DNA of 64,000 nt, from NCBI GenBank assembly GCA_916048095.2, contig OU696597.1:5760985-5824984 (forward strand), written 5' to 3'. The DNA comes from Sacculina carcini. Taxonomy: Eukaryota; Arthropoda; Thecostraca; Sacculinidae. Shown here in pieces: positions 43,636 through 51,785 of the stretch. Numbering within the stretch: position 1 is the stretch's first letter; each line of letters begins with the position of its first letter. The translations under genes and the position numbers were made by a program. The notes under the pieces are model-generated. The model ran no database searches, was not told the origin of the DNA, and saw only the letters and a program-made list of their open reading frames with translations.

Positions 43636-44019
43636 ATGGATCGTCAGGGCATGGACCTTTACATTGTCACACGAATATCTAGTGGTAGTGCGACACCTGA
43701 AATATTTCGCTGGTGGTGGCAACCGATATCAATGCCACCGCCACCGGCACCACCGCCACCGGCGCCACCGCCGTCACCGTCACAGCCACAGCCATTAACA
43801 ACACTTTCACCACCAACACCATTGCCCCCACCGTCTTTGCCGCCAGCACTTTGGCCACGTCGACGACGACGACAACGACGAATTTGTCATGTGGTGCCAT
43901 ATAGACATCAACCGGCAACTCTGCCCCCGATACCAACGTCTCCCGATTTGTTTGAATCAGACGCTTCAACACACTTTGAAGATGATGAGGAAAATGAATC
44001 TTTGGATGACGATTATTAA
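43636..44019 (+). CDS. Polinton 1 Pro-rich protein B (fossil part)
   Basis: 127 codons. Starts MDRQGMDLYIVTRISSGSAT then PEIFRWWWQPI, a Pro-rich tract, a very basic patch (RRRRRQRR) and an acidic end (FEDDEENESLDDDY). A tandem paralogue of the preceding gene. Confidence 0.55.
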   Translation: MDRQGMDLYIVTRISSGSATPEIFRWWWQPISMPPPPAPPPPAPPPSPSQPQPLTTLSPPTPLPPPSLPPALWPRRRRRQRRICHVVPYRHQPATLPPIPTSPDLFESDASTHFEDDEENESLDDDY

Positions 44020-44102
44020 CAATTAACAATTAATTAATAATTATTTTTGGTTTAAAAACAGCGAGCACAATGCATGCGATTATAGTTTGCTCACAGACAG
44101 CA

Positions 44103-45590
44103 ATGGAGTCGGACGGGTTTTATGTCACGCTCCCAAGTGTCGCCAGCACATCAACGTTCCCAAACAACACAACAGCCAATTTTACCGTGAATCTGGCCCA
44201 TCCGATTCATCTCGACAACACCCAATGGCGTGTCGCTTTGCACTCTATAATTCTACCCACCAATTGGCTGACAATCGACAACGACATTATCATTTCGGAA
44301 TCGGCAAACCACGATGACTTTATAGACGGGAAATTCACGAGGGTAGACACAATCAAACCCGGCACCTATACTTTATCACAACTGGTCAGAGTATTGCAAG
44401 AAACACTGTCCAGCGACAAAATAAACACGAGTGTATTGCCCGACAACCATTTACGGCTAAACTTGGAAAACACAGTGTTGACAATTAGCCGGAATCTTGC
44501 CCAGATGATGGTCGTACACTATGCGTCCGACTATGTACGATACACAGAGTCCCTTACAATATTCAACTCGACGGCAAAACAAAGTGAGTTGAGTATATAT
44601 TTTCGCCTAAGCAACGTGTTTGAAAAACACTTGAAAATCCGTTCGGATTTGGTCCAGGCACAAATACACAATGACCATTTACAACCACAATTGAGACACA
44701 TGCAAGTGAGCAAGCGTACGCCGACACAAGAAATTGTATTTAACCATCTGTATTATCAGCCGCTGTCACAGTCAACCGTCAACACTTTCAACATCAACAT
44801 TCTCGACGAATCAGACAACAAATTCCCGTTCACCGCCGGCCCGGGACTGATATTGGCTCTACAATTTCAACGAATGGATCAAAAGGATTTCTATGTAACA
44901 CTGGACAGCAGTAGCTGTCGCGAAATGTACCCTCAAAATTCAGCTGCCAGTTTTCGTATCCACCTACCCCAAACTCTTGGTCTGGATCGTTCGTGGTCGG
45001 TAGGTTTGGCAGACATCACATTTGGTCGTAATTGGCTCAATATTGACAAGACGCTAAACTATTTGTGGCTAAACGGCAGCCCCCACCTGATACCCACAGG
45101 CCACTTCAACACCAACACAACCTTGCTGGAGACAATTAATCAAGTTTGCAAGCAGACGGTGTTTACGCTTTTACCCAGTGGACACGTGACAAGTGCCAAT
45201 GTTGCTGTCATAGTCAACAGTCGACTGGACCATGCATTGGGCTACGTTCAAGTGCCCGACAACGGTACGCCGTCAATTGATGCAAACACGCAGTCCTTGT
45301 ATTTGATGGACATTAATCGGTTGAATCCTGCGCTAATGTACGTCTACATGGACAAGGTGCAAGCACAACTCATTGGTGACAGTATGGCGCCCGTTCTACG
45401 AATCATCAGTCCGTATTCAACGGAGCAGCAAACGTTAAACATTCATCGTACGTTCAGCCCCATTCAGTATGTACCGTCGGAAGACGAGCATATTTCTGAC
45501 ATTGGTATAAATATAAGACAAAGTAACGGTGAATTGGTTTCATTCCAAGAAGAAACGTCGTACCTGACACTTCACTTTAAGCAGCTGTGA
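44103..45590 (+). CDS. Polinton 1 protein with two tandem FYVTL domains (fossil part)
   Basis: 495 codons, start chosen at the ATG before ESDGFYVTLPS. Residues 1-60 and about 257-315 repeat one pattern: D.FYVTL.S, (F/Y)P.N..A.F...L, W.V.L..I, WL.ID. The protein thus looks like a duplicated beta-rich unit. Such FYVTLPSN-type sequences recur in invertebrate Polinton-like DNA. It sits in the virion gene block before the capsid gene, so a minor virion role is inferred, not shown. The frame looks whole. Confidence 0.6.
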   Translation: MESDGFYVTLPSVASTSTFPNNTTANFTVNLAHPIHLDNTQWRVALHSIILPTNWLTIDNDIIISESANHDDFIDGKFTRVDTIKPGTYTLSQLVRVLQETLSSDKINTSVLPDNHLRLNLENTVLTISRNLAQMMVVHYASDYVRYTESLTIFNSTAKQSELSIYFRLSNVFEKHLKIRSDLVQAQIHNDHLQPQLRHMQVSKRTPTQEIVFNHLYYQPLSQSTVNTFNINILDESDNKFPFTAGPGLILALQFQRMDQKDFYVTLDSSSCREMYPQNSAASFRIHLPQTLGLDRSWSVGLADITFGRNWLNIDKTLNYLWLNGSPHLIPTGHFNTNTTLLETINQVCKQTVFTLLPSGHVTSANVAVIVNSRLDHALGYVQVPDNGTPSIDANTQSLYLMDINRLNPALMYVYMDKVQAQLIGDSMAPVLRIISPYSTEQQTLNIHRTFSPIQYVPSEDEHISDIGINIRQSNGELVSFQEETSYLTLHFKQL

Positions 45591-45856
45591 TGACTAAGGC
45601 ACAGTTGGTCTTTCGCGGTCCGATGATTCAGCGCGGAAGCGGTTTAGGAAGTATTTTCCGAGGTCTCATGCGCGTGATGGTACCGGCAATAAAAACTGTT
45701 GCCCGCCAACCAATCACCAAGAAAATTGCCAAGTCGGCACTAAAGACCGGTGTACTTTCGCTACAGGATGTGCTTGAAGGCGAGTCGGCCGGTGCAGCAC
45801 TAAAGCATCGCTCCAAACAAGAAGCTCGGCACTTGCTTCAGACAGGTATAAATTGA
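45587..45856 (+). CDS. Polinton 1 small basic virion-like protein (fossil part)
   Basis: 89 codons overlapping the previous stop by 4 bp. RGSGLGSIFRGLMRVMVPAI, then KKIAKSALKTGVLSLQDVLE and GESAGAAL. Short, basic, amphipathic, and placed before the capsid gene like the pX/pVI-type core proteins of adenovirus relatives. The role is inferred from position and composition. Confidence 0.5.
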   Translation: MMTKAQLVFRGPMIQRGSGLGSIFRGLMRVMVPAIKTVARQPITKKIAKSALKTGVLSLQDVLEGESAGAALKHRSKQEARHLLQTGIN

Positions 45857-45886
45857 CTGAACCAAACACCCCCGGCTTCAGTCATT
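45847..45886 (+). promoter_or_regulatory. TATA plus initiator before the capsid gene
   Basis: TATAAATT (45847-45854) overlaps the end of the small basic gene; TTCAGTCATT (45877-45886) matches the arthropod initiator TCAGT at about +30. Confidence 0.55.
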
Positions 45887-45956
45887 CGACGACCTGCGAA
45901 ACGTACAGTTGTCAAGCGACGCCGACCGACACGTGTTTCCAGTGATATTTTCAATA

Positions 45957-47245
45957 ATGCAAAACGTCCAAGAGGGAACATGTGAAATTGCCGAAGTATT
46001 TAGTCGACCTGCTCTGGAGACAAGCACCAAATCATCGAAAACCTATGTCTATTATCCTGTGAGTCGATTAAACAATCAGGGACCGTTTGAGTTTCATCTT
46101 CCTCCGCTAGGGTCGTCATCAACACGCCCGTCCAAGACTAAACTCTACGGACGCGCCCGTATTGTGGAAAGTGATGGAAGTAATATCTCGGATACCGATA
46201 ATGTAAGCGTGGTCAATCTGTTTCCACATGCACTCTTCAAACAAGTGGACTACCAGATTGGTGACACAATTATTTCCGACGCGTCGTCCATGTACGGCTA
46301 TCGTGCCTATCTGGAAACGCTTTTGCCGTACAATAGCAACGCCGAAGCTGGACATTTACGTTCGGGCATGTGGTGTAAAGACACTTGTGGTCAAATGGAC
46401 GAGACCGGCTCGGAAAACTCGGGATATACCGTACGTAAAGGATGGGTCGGCAAGAGTAAAGTATTTGATTTCTGTAATCCGCTGCAGCTGGACACCAACC
46501 ACCAATGCCGTATACTGCCAAGCACCGTGTCCGAGAAAATCAAACTGGTACGCAATTCCGACAAGTTTGCTCTGCTGAGCGACGCTGACAATTACCGTAT
46601 TGAGAGTGACGAACTGTGCTTGCACGTGGAAAAAATCACACCACAAGACTCTGTGTGGGTAAACTTTCATAAACACTTGAGCAAAATTCCGGCCAGATAC
46701 CCTATACCTCGCGCTCTCATGAAATCCTACACTCTGCCAAAGGGCAACATGGGTGGAACTCTAAACAATATTTTCACCTCCCAAGTGCCGCGTCAGTTGT
46801 TGTTGGGTATTGTCAGCACAGAAGCCTACCATGGTGCCATTGATAAAAATTCATGGAACTTTCAACACTACCAACTAAATAGTCTCCAATTTTTTGTCAA
46901 CGGTGAACCGTTCCCCACGCAAGCGTATAAACCCAATTTCGACAAGGGACTCTACATGCGATCCTACCTGTCCTTGTACCACGGCACCGGACTGGATACG
47001 GAGAATCAAGGTTTAGATATAACACACGCCGACTACGGTGCCGGTTATACACTCTTCATTGTTGATTTGACTCCCGACCGGTGTGGCGGCGATCATTTAC
47101 ATCCCAAAGAATTTGGAAACGTGCGTTGTGAATTGACATTTGCTTCGGCATTGCCGGAAACTGTCAATGTCCTGATCTACGCCACGTTTGAAAACGAAAT
47201 AAAAATCGTCAGCACGGGACTACCGTGTGACTACCGACTTTCAAG
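45957..47245 (+). CDS. Polinton 1 major capsid protein (fossil part)
   Basis: About 430 residues from MQNVQEGTCEIAEVFSRPAL. Contains YYPVSRLNNQGPFEFHLPP, FKQVDYQIGDTIISD, SSMYGYRAYLETLLPY, KLVRNSDKFALLS, GGTLNNIFTSQVPRQ, STEAYHGAI, LQFFVNGEPFP and FIVDLTPDRCGGDHLH. These are the hallmarks of Polinton/adintovirus double-jelly-roll capsid proteins. The protease region follows at once. Confidence 0.85.
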
Positions 47246-47246
47246 T

Positions 47247-47700
47247 ATGAACGCTGTCGAGCTAAAACAATTGCTGAGTGTTTTGCCCACATTTTGCGGT
47301 GTGTGGGCCTCGGATCGGTTGCGACATTTCACGTTTTCGCCCAACCAACGCATGTCTATTGTTGTCAATGTACAACCTCGCTGGCAACCCGGTCTTCATT
47401 GGGTGGTATTTGCGTGGGATGGTGAGAATCTTCAATTCTTTGATTCATCTGGCACCCCACCCATCTGGCATCCTTCGTTTACCGAATTTATAAACAAGCA
47501 TGGAGGTTATAAATGTTGTGTTGTAAGCACACGCATCATTCAAGCTGTTGAGACCGACGTGTGCGGACATTACTGTGCTCTATTTGTGTCATTGTTTGAC
47601 GCCGGCTGGAATCTGCAAGATTTCGTCGCGTGCTTCACTGACAAATTGCACGTCAACAATCGACTTGTGGAGACGGTATGGTTATCCTTATCGACTGCGA
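47247..47700 (+). CDS. Polinton 1 adenain-like cysteine protease (fossil part)
   Basis: MNAVELKQLL, then FCGVWASDRL, LHWVVFAWDG (catalytic His), LQFFDSSGTPP (Asp) and VCGHYCALFVSLF (Cys). This is the Ulp1/adenain maturation protease that processes virion proteins in this group. Its end overlaps the start of the next gene. Confidence 0.82.
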
Positions 47701-48199
47701 AGGGTTTCAATATAAGGAATCACAACTCATCGTCAAGGAGCTGGCCATATACGACATGATGTCCGGGTATATGTGGCACAAAATACTGCCCGCACCACGG
47801 CAGGTTGTCAACCCTGAACGGCGCAGACATTTCACGTATTTGACCGCCACGCTGCACGGACTGGACTACCATTACAACCCCTACAGCACAACAAAGTACG
47901 AGCGCAAGCTGCGGGACGCCACTCGTCTCATCCAGAGCTTAGCTCCTGATCGGATTTACGCCAAGGGCTTGGACAAAGCTCACCGCCTATCCCAACTTCA
48001 CACCCTCAACATTGAAAACTTGGAAGATGTCCTACCGCCAGAATTCGCCTCAATTGTTCGAACCACCCCAATCACATACGTTACGCCATGCCCATATGAC
48101 CACACGTTCCCCACCAACTGTGCCCTTGTTAGATGTCAATACTTTGGAAAAATCGTCTATGCCATGTATATGCCTGTGCCTCGCATGTTGCCGTTTTAA
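47678..48199 (+). CDS. Polinton 1 conserved protein, possible DxE-type nuclease (fossil part)
   Basis: 173 codons. Starts MVILIDCEGFQYKESQLIVK, with an Asp-x-Glu motif on a first strand followed by a conserved KELA strand, like motif I of DEDD/RNase H-fold nucleases. Later blocks: TATLHGLDYHYNPY, IYAKGLDKAHRLSQL, ENLEDVLP, CPYDHTFPTNCALVRC and a PRMLPF end. The same gene, in the same place, is in Polinton 2 (62389-62913). A nuclease role is a guess from the motif. Confidence 0.6.
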   Translation: MVILIDCEGFQYKESQLIVKELAIYDMMSGYMWHKILPAPRQVVNPERRRHFTYLTATLHGLDYHYNPYSTTKYERKLRDATRLIQSLAPDRIYAKGLDKAHRLSQLHTLNIENLEDVLPPEFASIVRTTPITYVTPCPYDHTFPTNCALVRCQYFGKIVYAMYMPVPRMLPF

Positions 48200-48328
48200 T
48201 AAATTGACAGTTTCAATAAATCTACTTTTTATTATACGCGTCAAATTAAAACAAACATGGTAAATTCAAATGCATATTTGTTGCCGGGTTAAACATCCGA
48301 ATAAATCCAAACGATGTAAAACATGAAA

Positions 48329-48973
48329 TCAACAAACTTTTATCTTCTTGCGTCTCGGGGTTCCCGATGCCTCAACGGCCAGCGCTTGTTCAAATCCCTT
48401 ATCATTGAACGGCTCGTAGCGACGTGTCTCCTTCAGATATTTCTTGCGGTCAATGTGGTAGCTGAGCGTAATTCGTTTGGCCCAGCGCATGGAGTTGCTT
48501 GTTTCGTTGGGCGGCTGAAAGACTTGAGTTTCGTCTGCGCACGTTAGCGCAACGTAGTCGATATTCATATCCATGCTATCGAATATAGTATCCAACAGCA
48601 CGGTTCGCATTGCCCGACTCATGACAGTATCCAAAACAATTTGTAGCCGACTGTTCTTTTTGAATATTTTCACTCGCGCCGTGCGAATGTTCCAATACGG
48701 GTCAAAGTACTGTTCAAAGGACATGAGCTTTTCTAGTTTCTTGGCCAGTTTTCTGAATACAACGTTGGTCACCGGTTCTTTGGTCTCCGCAAAGAGTATA
48801 CAAATCCTTTGTTCTAGTGGCTTGCCGCATATTGTAGGATAATTTGTGACAAAGCTCACACCGTGCTGCTTCAGCGGTAGAATCCTCTCGGATGTTTCGA
48901 CTTGATCCGGTTGAGGCATACTAACACATGCCATGTTGAAACTTGGGATTTGCGACATGAGGTCTTGAGACAT
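48329..48973 (-). CDS. Polinton 1 convergent conserved gene, unknown (fossil part)
   Basis: 214 codons on the strand opposite to the rest of the block. Conserved blocks: ERILPLKQHGVSFV, ICGKPLEQRICILF, YFDPYWNIR, LDTVMSRAMRTVLLD, LTCADETQVFQPPNET and a basic end KKIKVC. The homologue at 61698-62291 in Polinton 2 is in the same relative position and orientation. No domain recognised. Confidence 0.6.
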   Translation of the reverse strand: MSQDLMSQIPSFNMACVSMPQPDQVETSERILPLKQHGVSFVTNYPTICGKPLEQRICILFAETKEPVTNVVFRKLAKKLEKLMSFEQYFDPYWNIRTARVKIFKKNSRLQIVLDTVMSRAMRTVLLDTIFDSMDMNIDYVALTCADETQVFQPPNETSNSMRWAKRITLSYHIDRKKYLKETRRYEPFNDKGFEQALAVEASGTPRRKKIKVC

Positions 48974-49066
48974 GTTGAGACGAAAATTTCACAAGCAGCG
49001 AGGCGTACACGTCAGCTCACAACCACAGCTCTCGTTCAACTGACTGTCGTCGCTAACCGCTGGTTA

Positions 49067-49430
49067 TATGTTGACTGCGCAATAGAACTTGTTTAGACTT
49101 GCATACTTGGCTGTATGTCTGTATGTTAACTGCGCAACAGCACTTGCATACTTGGCTGTATGTCTGTATGCTAACTGCGCAATAGAACTTGTTTAGACTT
49201 GCATACTTGACTGTATGTCTGTATGTTAACTGCGCAATAGCACTTGCATACTTGACTGTATGTCTGTATGCTAACTACGCAATAACACTTGCTCAGACTT
49301 GGTTGTATGTCTGTATGTTAACTGCGCAATAGCACTTGCATACTTGGCTGTATGTCTGTATGCTAACTGCGCAATAACACTTGCTCAGACTTGGTTGTAT
49401 GCCAACTGCGCATTAGAATTTGTTGAATAT
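49067..49430. repeat. Minisatellite in Polinton 1
   Basis: Units of about 45 bp (AACTGCGCAATAGCACTTGC, ATACTTGGCTGTATGTCTGT, ATGTT) alternating with longer units carrying an extra TTGTTTAGACTTG. About seven units, lying between the divergent genes at 48973 and 49496. Confidence 0.92.
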
Positions 49431-49495
49431 ATAGTACCGCATGTCACAATTTTTCCTTAGTTGCTCCCCAACCTTGGTTGATGACGGACGTGCAC

Positions 49496-49780
49496 ATGTC
49501 GTGCGTATCTCCATCCACACAAATTCCCAACTATAATTATCGATATATTGGCGGTCAGCAAAACAATCTGCAAATTCTCGCTGAATCGACCCAGGAATTC
49601 ACCTCGTTCAAACAGTGTCTATCTACAGCACTCAAGGACGGTGTGTCCGTTCCCGATACATGGACTGCCGATCTCGAAATTATCTACGAAACTGCAGACG
49701 TCATTTACATTTTGAAGATTGACCGACAGATCAGTAAGCACGTGTGCTCTCGCTGCGCCGCTCCACGTCGCGCCCGCTAA
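49496..49780 (+). CDS. Polinton 1 small conserved protein, MSCVSP start (fossil part)
   Basis: 94 codons from ATG 49496. MSCVSPSTQIPNYNYRYIGG, then FTSFKQCLSTALKDGVSVPD, TWTADLEIIYET, YILKIDRQISKHVCSRC. The start is supported by the Polinton 2 homologue, which also begins MSCVSP. A CxxC-like C-terminus is kept. Function unknown. A TATA-like AATATATAG lies at about 49431. Confidence 0.6.
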   Translation: MSCVSPSTQIPNYNYRYIGGQQNNLQILAESTQEFTSFKQCLSTALKDGVSVPDTWTADLEIIYETADVIYILKIDRQISKHVCSRCAAPRRAR

Positions 49781-49789
49781 CACCCAAAC

Positions 49790-50164
49790 ATGGAATTGGA
49801 ATTGAGATCGTCGTCGGACGACGAAGGGTACAACTCTGACAATGTTGTACCCCGTGAACACGCCTACAATCAGTGCAGAAGACATTTCCTCGAACGCATG
49901 GAAAGGGCAGCCGAAACTGTTCTGCACGAATACGAGTTCGGTAACCCTGACGCCGACAGCGATAAAGTATACTTTTTTGCAATATTTGACAATGAGGGTG
50001 CATTGCATGTGTCAACGCACGGATACCATTCATTCACCGAATGCTATGACGATGCTCAAGACATGTCTGTAGAACTTCCAAATTGTTTACGAGTCTTGAT
50101 CATGTATGATCTGTTGACATTGTATTTCACTGTATTTGATAATGAATACAACGGAATGGCTTGA
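49790..50164 (+). CDS. Polinton 1 acidic 124-codon protein, unknown (fossil part)
   Basis: MELELRSSSDDEGYNSDNVV, then FLERMERAAETVLHEYEF, KVYFFAIFDNEGALHVSTHG, YDDAQDMSVELPN. Acidic, no known domain. It begins 9 bp after the previous stop. No homologue is visible in the partial Polinton 2. Confidence 0.5.
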   Translation: MELELRSSSDDEGYNSDNVVPREHAYNQCRRHFLERMERAAETVLHEYEFGNPDADSDKVYFFAIFDNEGALHVSTHGYHSFTECYDDAQDMSVELPNCLRVLIMYDLLTLYFTVFDNEYNGMA

Positions 50165-50324
50165 AACAAACAGTTTTGAAATATATATACTCAAAGCAAA
50201 GACAGAAACGCTCCCCGTCAGTATGGCACCATCTCAAGGTCACCTTGGATGATGCACAATCACGCATCGCGCACGTGATAGCAACTCTGCTTTTCTTAGC
50301 AGCTCTGCAACTCTGCAAAGTACC

Positions 50325-51048
50325 CCACGACCTCGGTGCAATGCACACACCATGATAACGTGCTGACGTCAGCAGTGCTGACGTCAGCGCATGCGCAGTA
50401 TATCAAAAACATGCACCTGCATGCACTCTTATCATACAACGTCATCAACTGCGCAGTGTATAAAACACATTCCCCGCCGGTCTGGCGCCATCTCAAGGTC
50501 ACCTTGGATGATGTACAATCACGCAACGCGCACGTGATACCGTGCTGACGTCTGCGTTGCGCAGTTTAAACACACTTGATAAATATTTTTCAAATGAATT
50601 TCATTTTATTTATAAATTAACTTGTTTTAACACAATTAATTACCATAACCAAATATAATAAACATTAATATACCTAATACGCGCCACTATTGTATCATGT
50701 GCGCCACAAGTGTCTCACAATTCTATAAATTAATTAATTAGCATAACCAAATATAATAAACATTAATATACCTAATACGCGCCACTATTGTATCATGTGC
50801 GCCACAAGTGTCTCACAATTCTATAAATTAATTAATCAACATAACCAAATATAATAAACATTAATATACCTAATACGCGCCACAATTGTATAATGTGCGC
50901 CACAAGTGTCTCACAATTCTATAAATTAATTAATTAGCATAACCAAATATAATAAACATTAATACGCGCGCCACTATTGTATCATGTGCGCCGCATTTGT
51001 CTCACAATTCTATAAATTAATTTAATTGTACACTCGTGCTTGCGCACT
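50325..51048 (-). repeat. Polinton 1 right inverted end
   Basis: Inverse of the left end. It has four of the roughly 95-bp units against two on the left, a duplicated GGTCACCTTGGATGATG segment (also at 50240), and several TGACGTCA sites. Ends ...GTACACTCGTGCTTGCGCACT. Confidence 0.9.
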
Positions 51049-51084
51049 ATATATACCACATTTAAACCATCTCTCTTGAACCTC

Positions 51085-51152
51085 TACAATGGCCGAACTG
51101 TGTAAGACTCTGCTCGAACCCCGAGGACCTCGGTTCGAATCCCAGCCAGGTA
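51085..51152 (+). repeat. tRNA-like sequence, probably SINE head
   Basis: A-box-like TGGCCGAACTGTG and B-box GGTTCGAATCC 35 bp apart, followed by CAGCCAGG. Stems are weak, so not called as a tRNA gene. About 40 bp outside the right Polinton end. Confidence 0.4.
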
Positions 51153-51209
51153 AAAAACTTTCTTCACTCGACACTACACTCTACACACACAAATAATCGA
51201 AATAAATAA

Positions 51210-51420
51210 GATGAATTAAATAAATAAATTAAATAAATTAAATAAATTAAGTAAATTAAATAAATTAAATAAATTAAAAAAATTAAATAAATTAAATAAA
51301 TTAAATAAATTAAATAAATTAAATAAATTAAATAAATTAAATAAATTAAATAAATTAAATAAATTAAATAAATTAAATAAATTAAATCAATAAAATAAAT
51401 TAAATCAATAAAATAAATCA
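51210..51420. repeat. (AAATAAATT)n satellite
   Basis: About 20 copies of a 9-bp AT unit with few changes, degenerating into AAATCAATA at the right. Confidence 0.95.
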
Positions 51421-51785
51421 ATGAATTAATAAATGAATAAATTGATTCAAATAAGTATAGATGTCGCTGCTGCGTTCACAGGTACCGACGCTCACCATAG
51501 ATGGCACCACTTCCGGTCAGGTCAGGTATAGGCGGAGACACTGGTCAGGTAGAGAGGGCGCAACTGGTCAAGTATAGAGGGCGCTACTTCCAGTATAGAG
51601 GGCGCCACCGGTCAGGTATAGATGCCGCCACCTGAGTGTGCAAAAAATGACGTCATAAGGGGGCGGAGCCTAAACCGTGCAAAAACCTGTGACGTCACAA
51701 GGGGGCGGGGCCTAAACCGTGCAAAAAAAACCCTCCCCCTCCCCACTTCCCCCACTCTGTGCAAATGTCACAAAGTGTCGCGGCC
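51421..51785. repeat. Short direct repeats, no gene
   Basis: Several copies of GGTCAGGTATAG(A)GGGCGC-like sequence at 51480-51630. Then a 38-40-bp direct repeat (TGACGTCA(T/C)AAGGGGGCGG, then GCCTAAACCGTGCAAAAA) at 51648-51685 and 51690-51729. Confidence 0.7.

Larger units (their letters stand above)
30962..51048 (+). mobile_element. Polinton/Maverick 1
   Basis: About 20.1 kb between inverted ends that start AGTGCGCAAG. Subtracting the LINE inserted at about 34.14-38.68 kb leaves about 15.6 kb, the usual Polinton size. Parts in order: N-terminal small protein, protein-primed family B polymerase, packaging ATPase, two unassigned proteins, retroviral-type integrase, two Pro-rich paralogues, a duplicated-domain protein, a small basic protein, major capsid protein, adenain-like protease, a possible nuclease, a reverse-strand gene and two small genes. 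It is broken, by the LINE plus a handful of further breaks, but most parts are well preserved, so it is not very old. No 6-bp target duplication was seen. Confidence 0.9.

Noticed and set aside
49067-49430. CRISPR-like array
   Set aside because: Units abut without unique spacers and vary in length; a minisatellite in eukaryotic DNA.
51085-51152. Functional tRNA gene
   Set aside because: Same reason: B box good, stems weak.
51164-51421. 85-codon Leu-Ile-Tyr repeat frame
   Set aside because: Translation of the 9-bp AT satellite.
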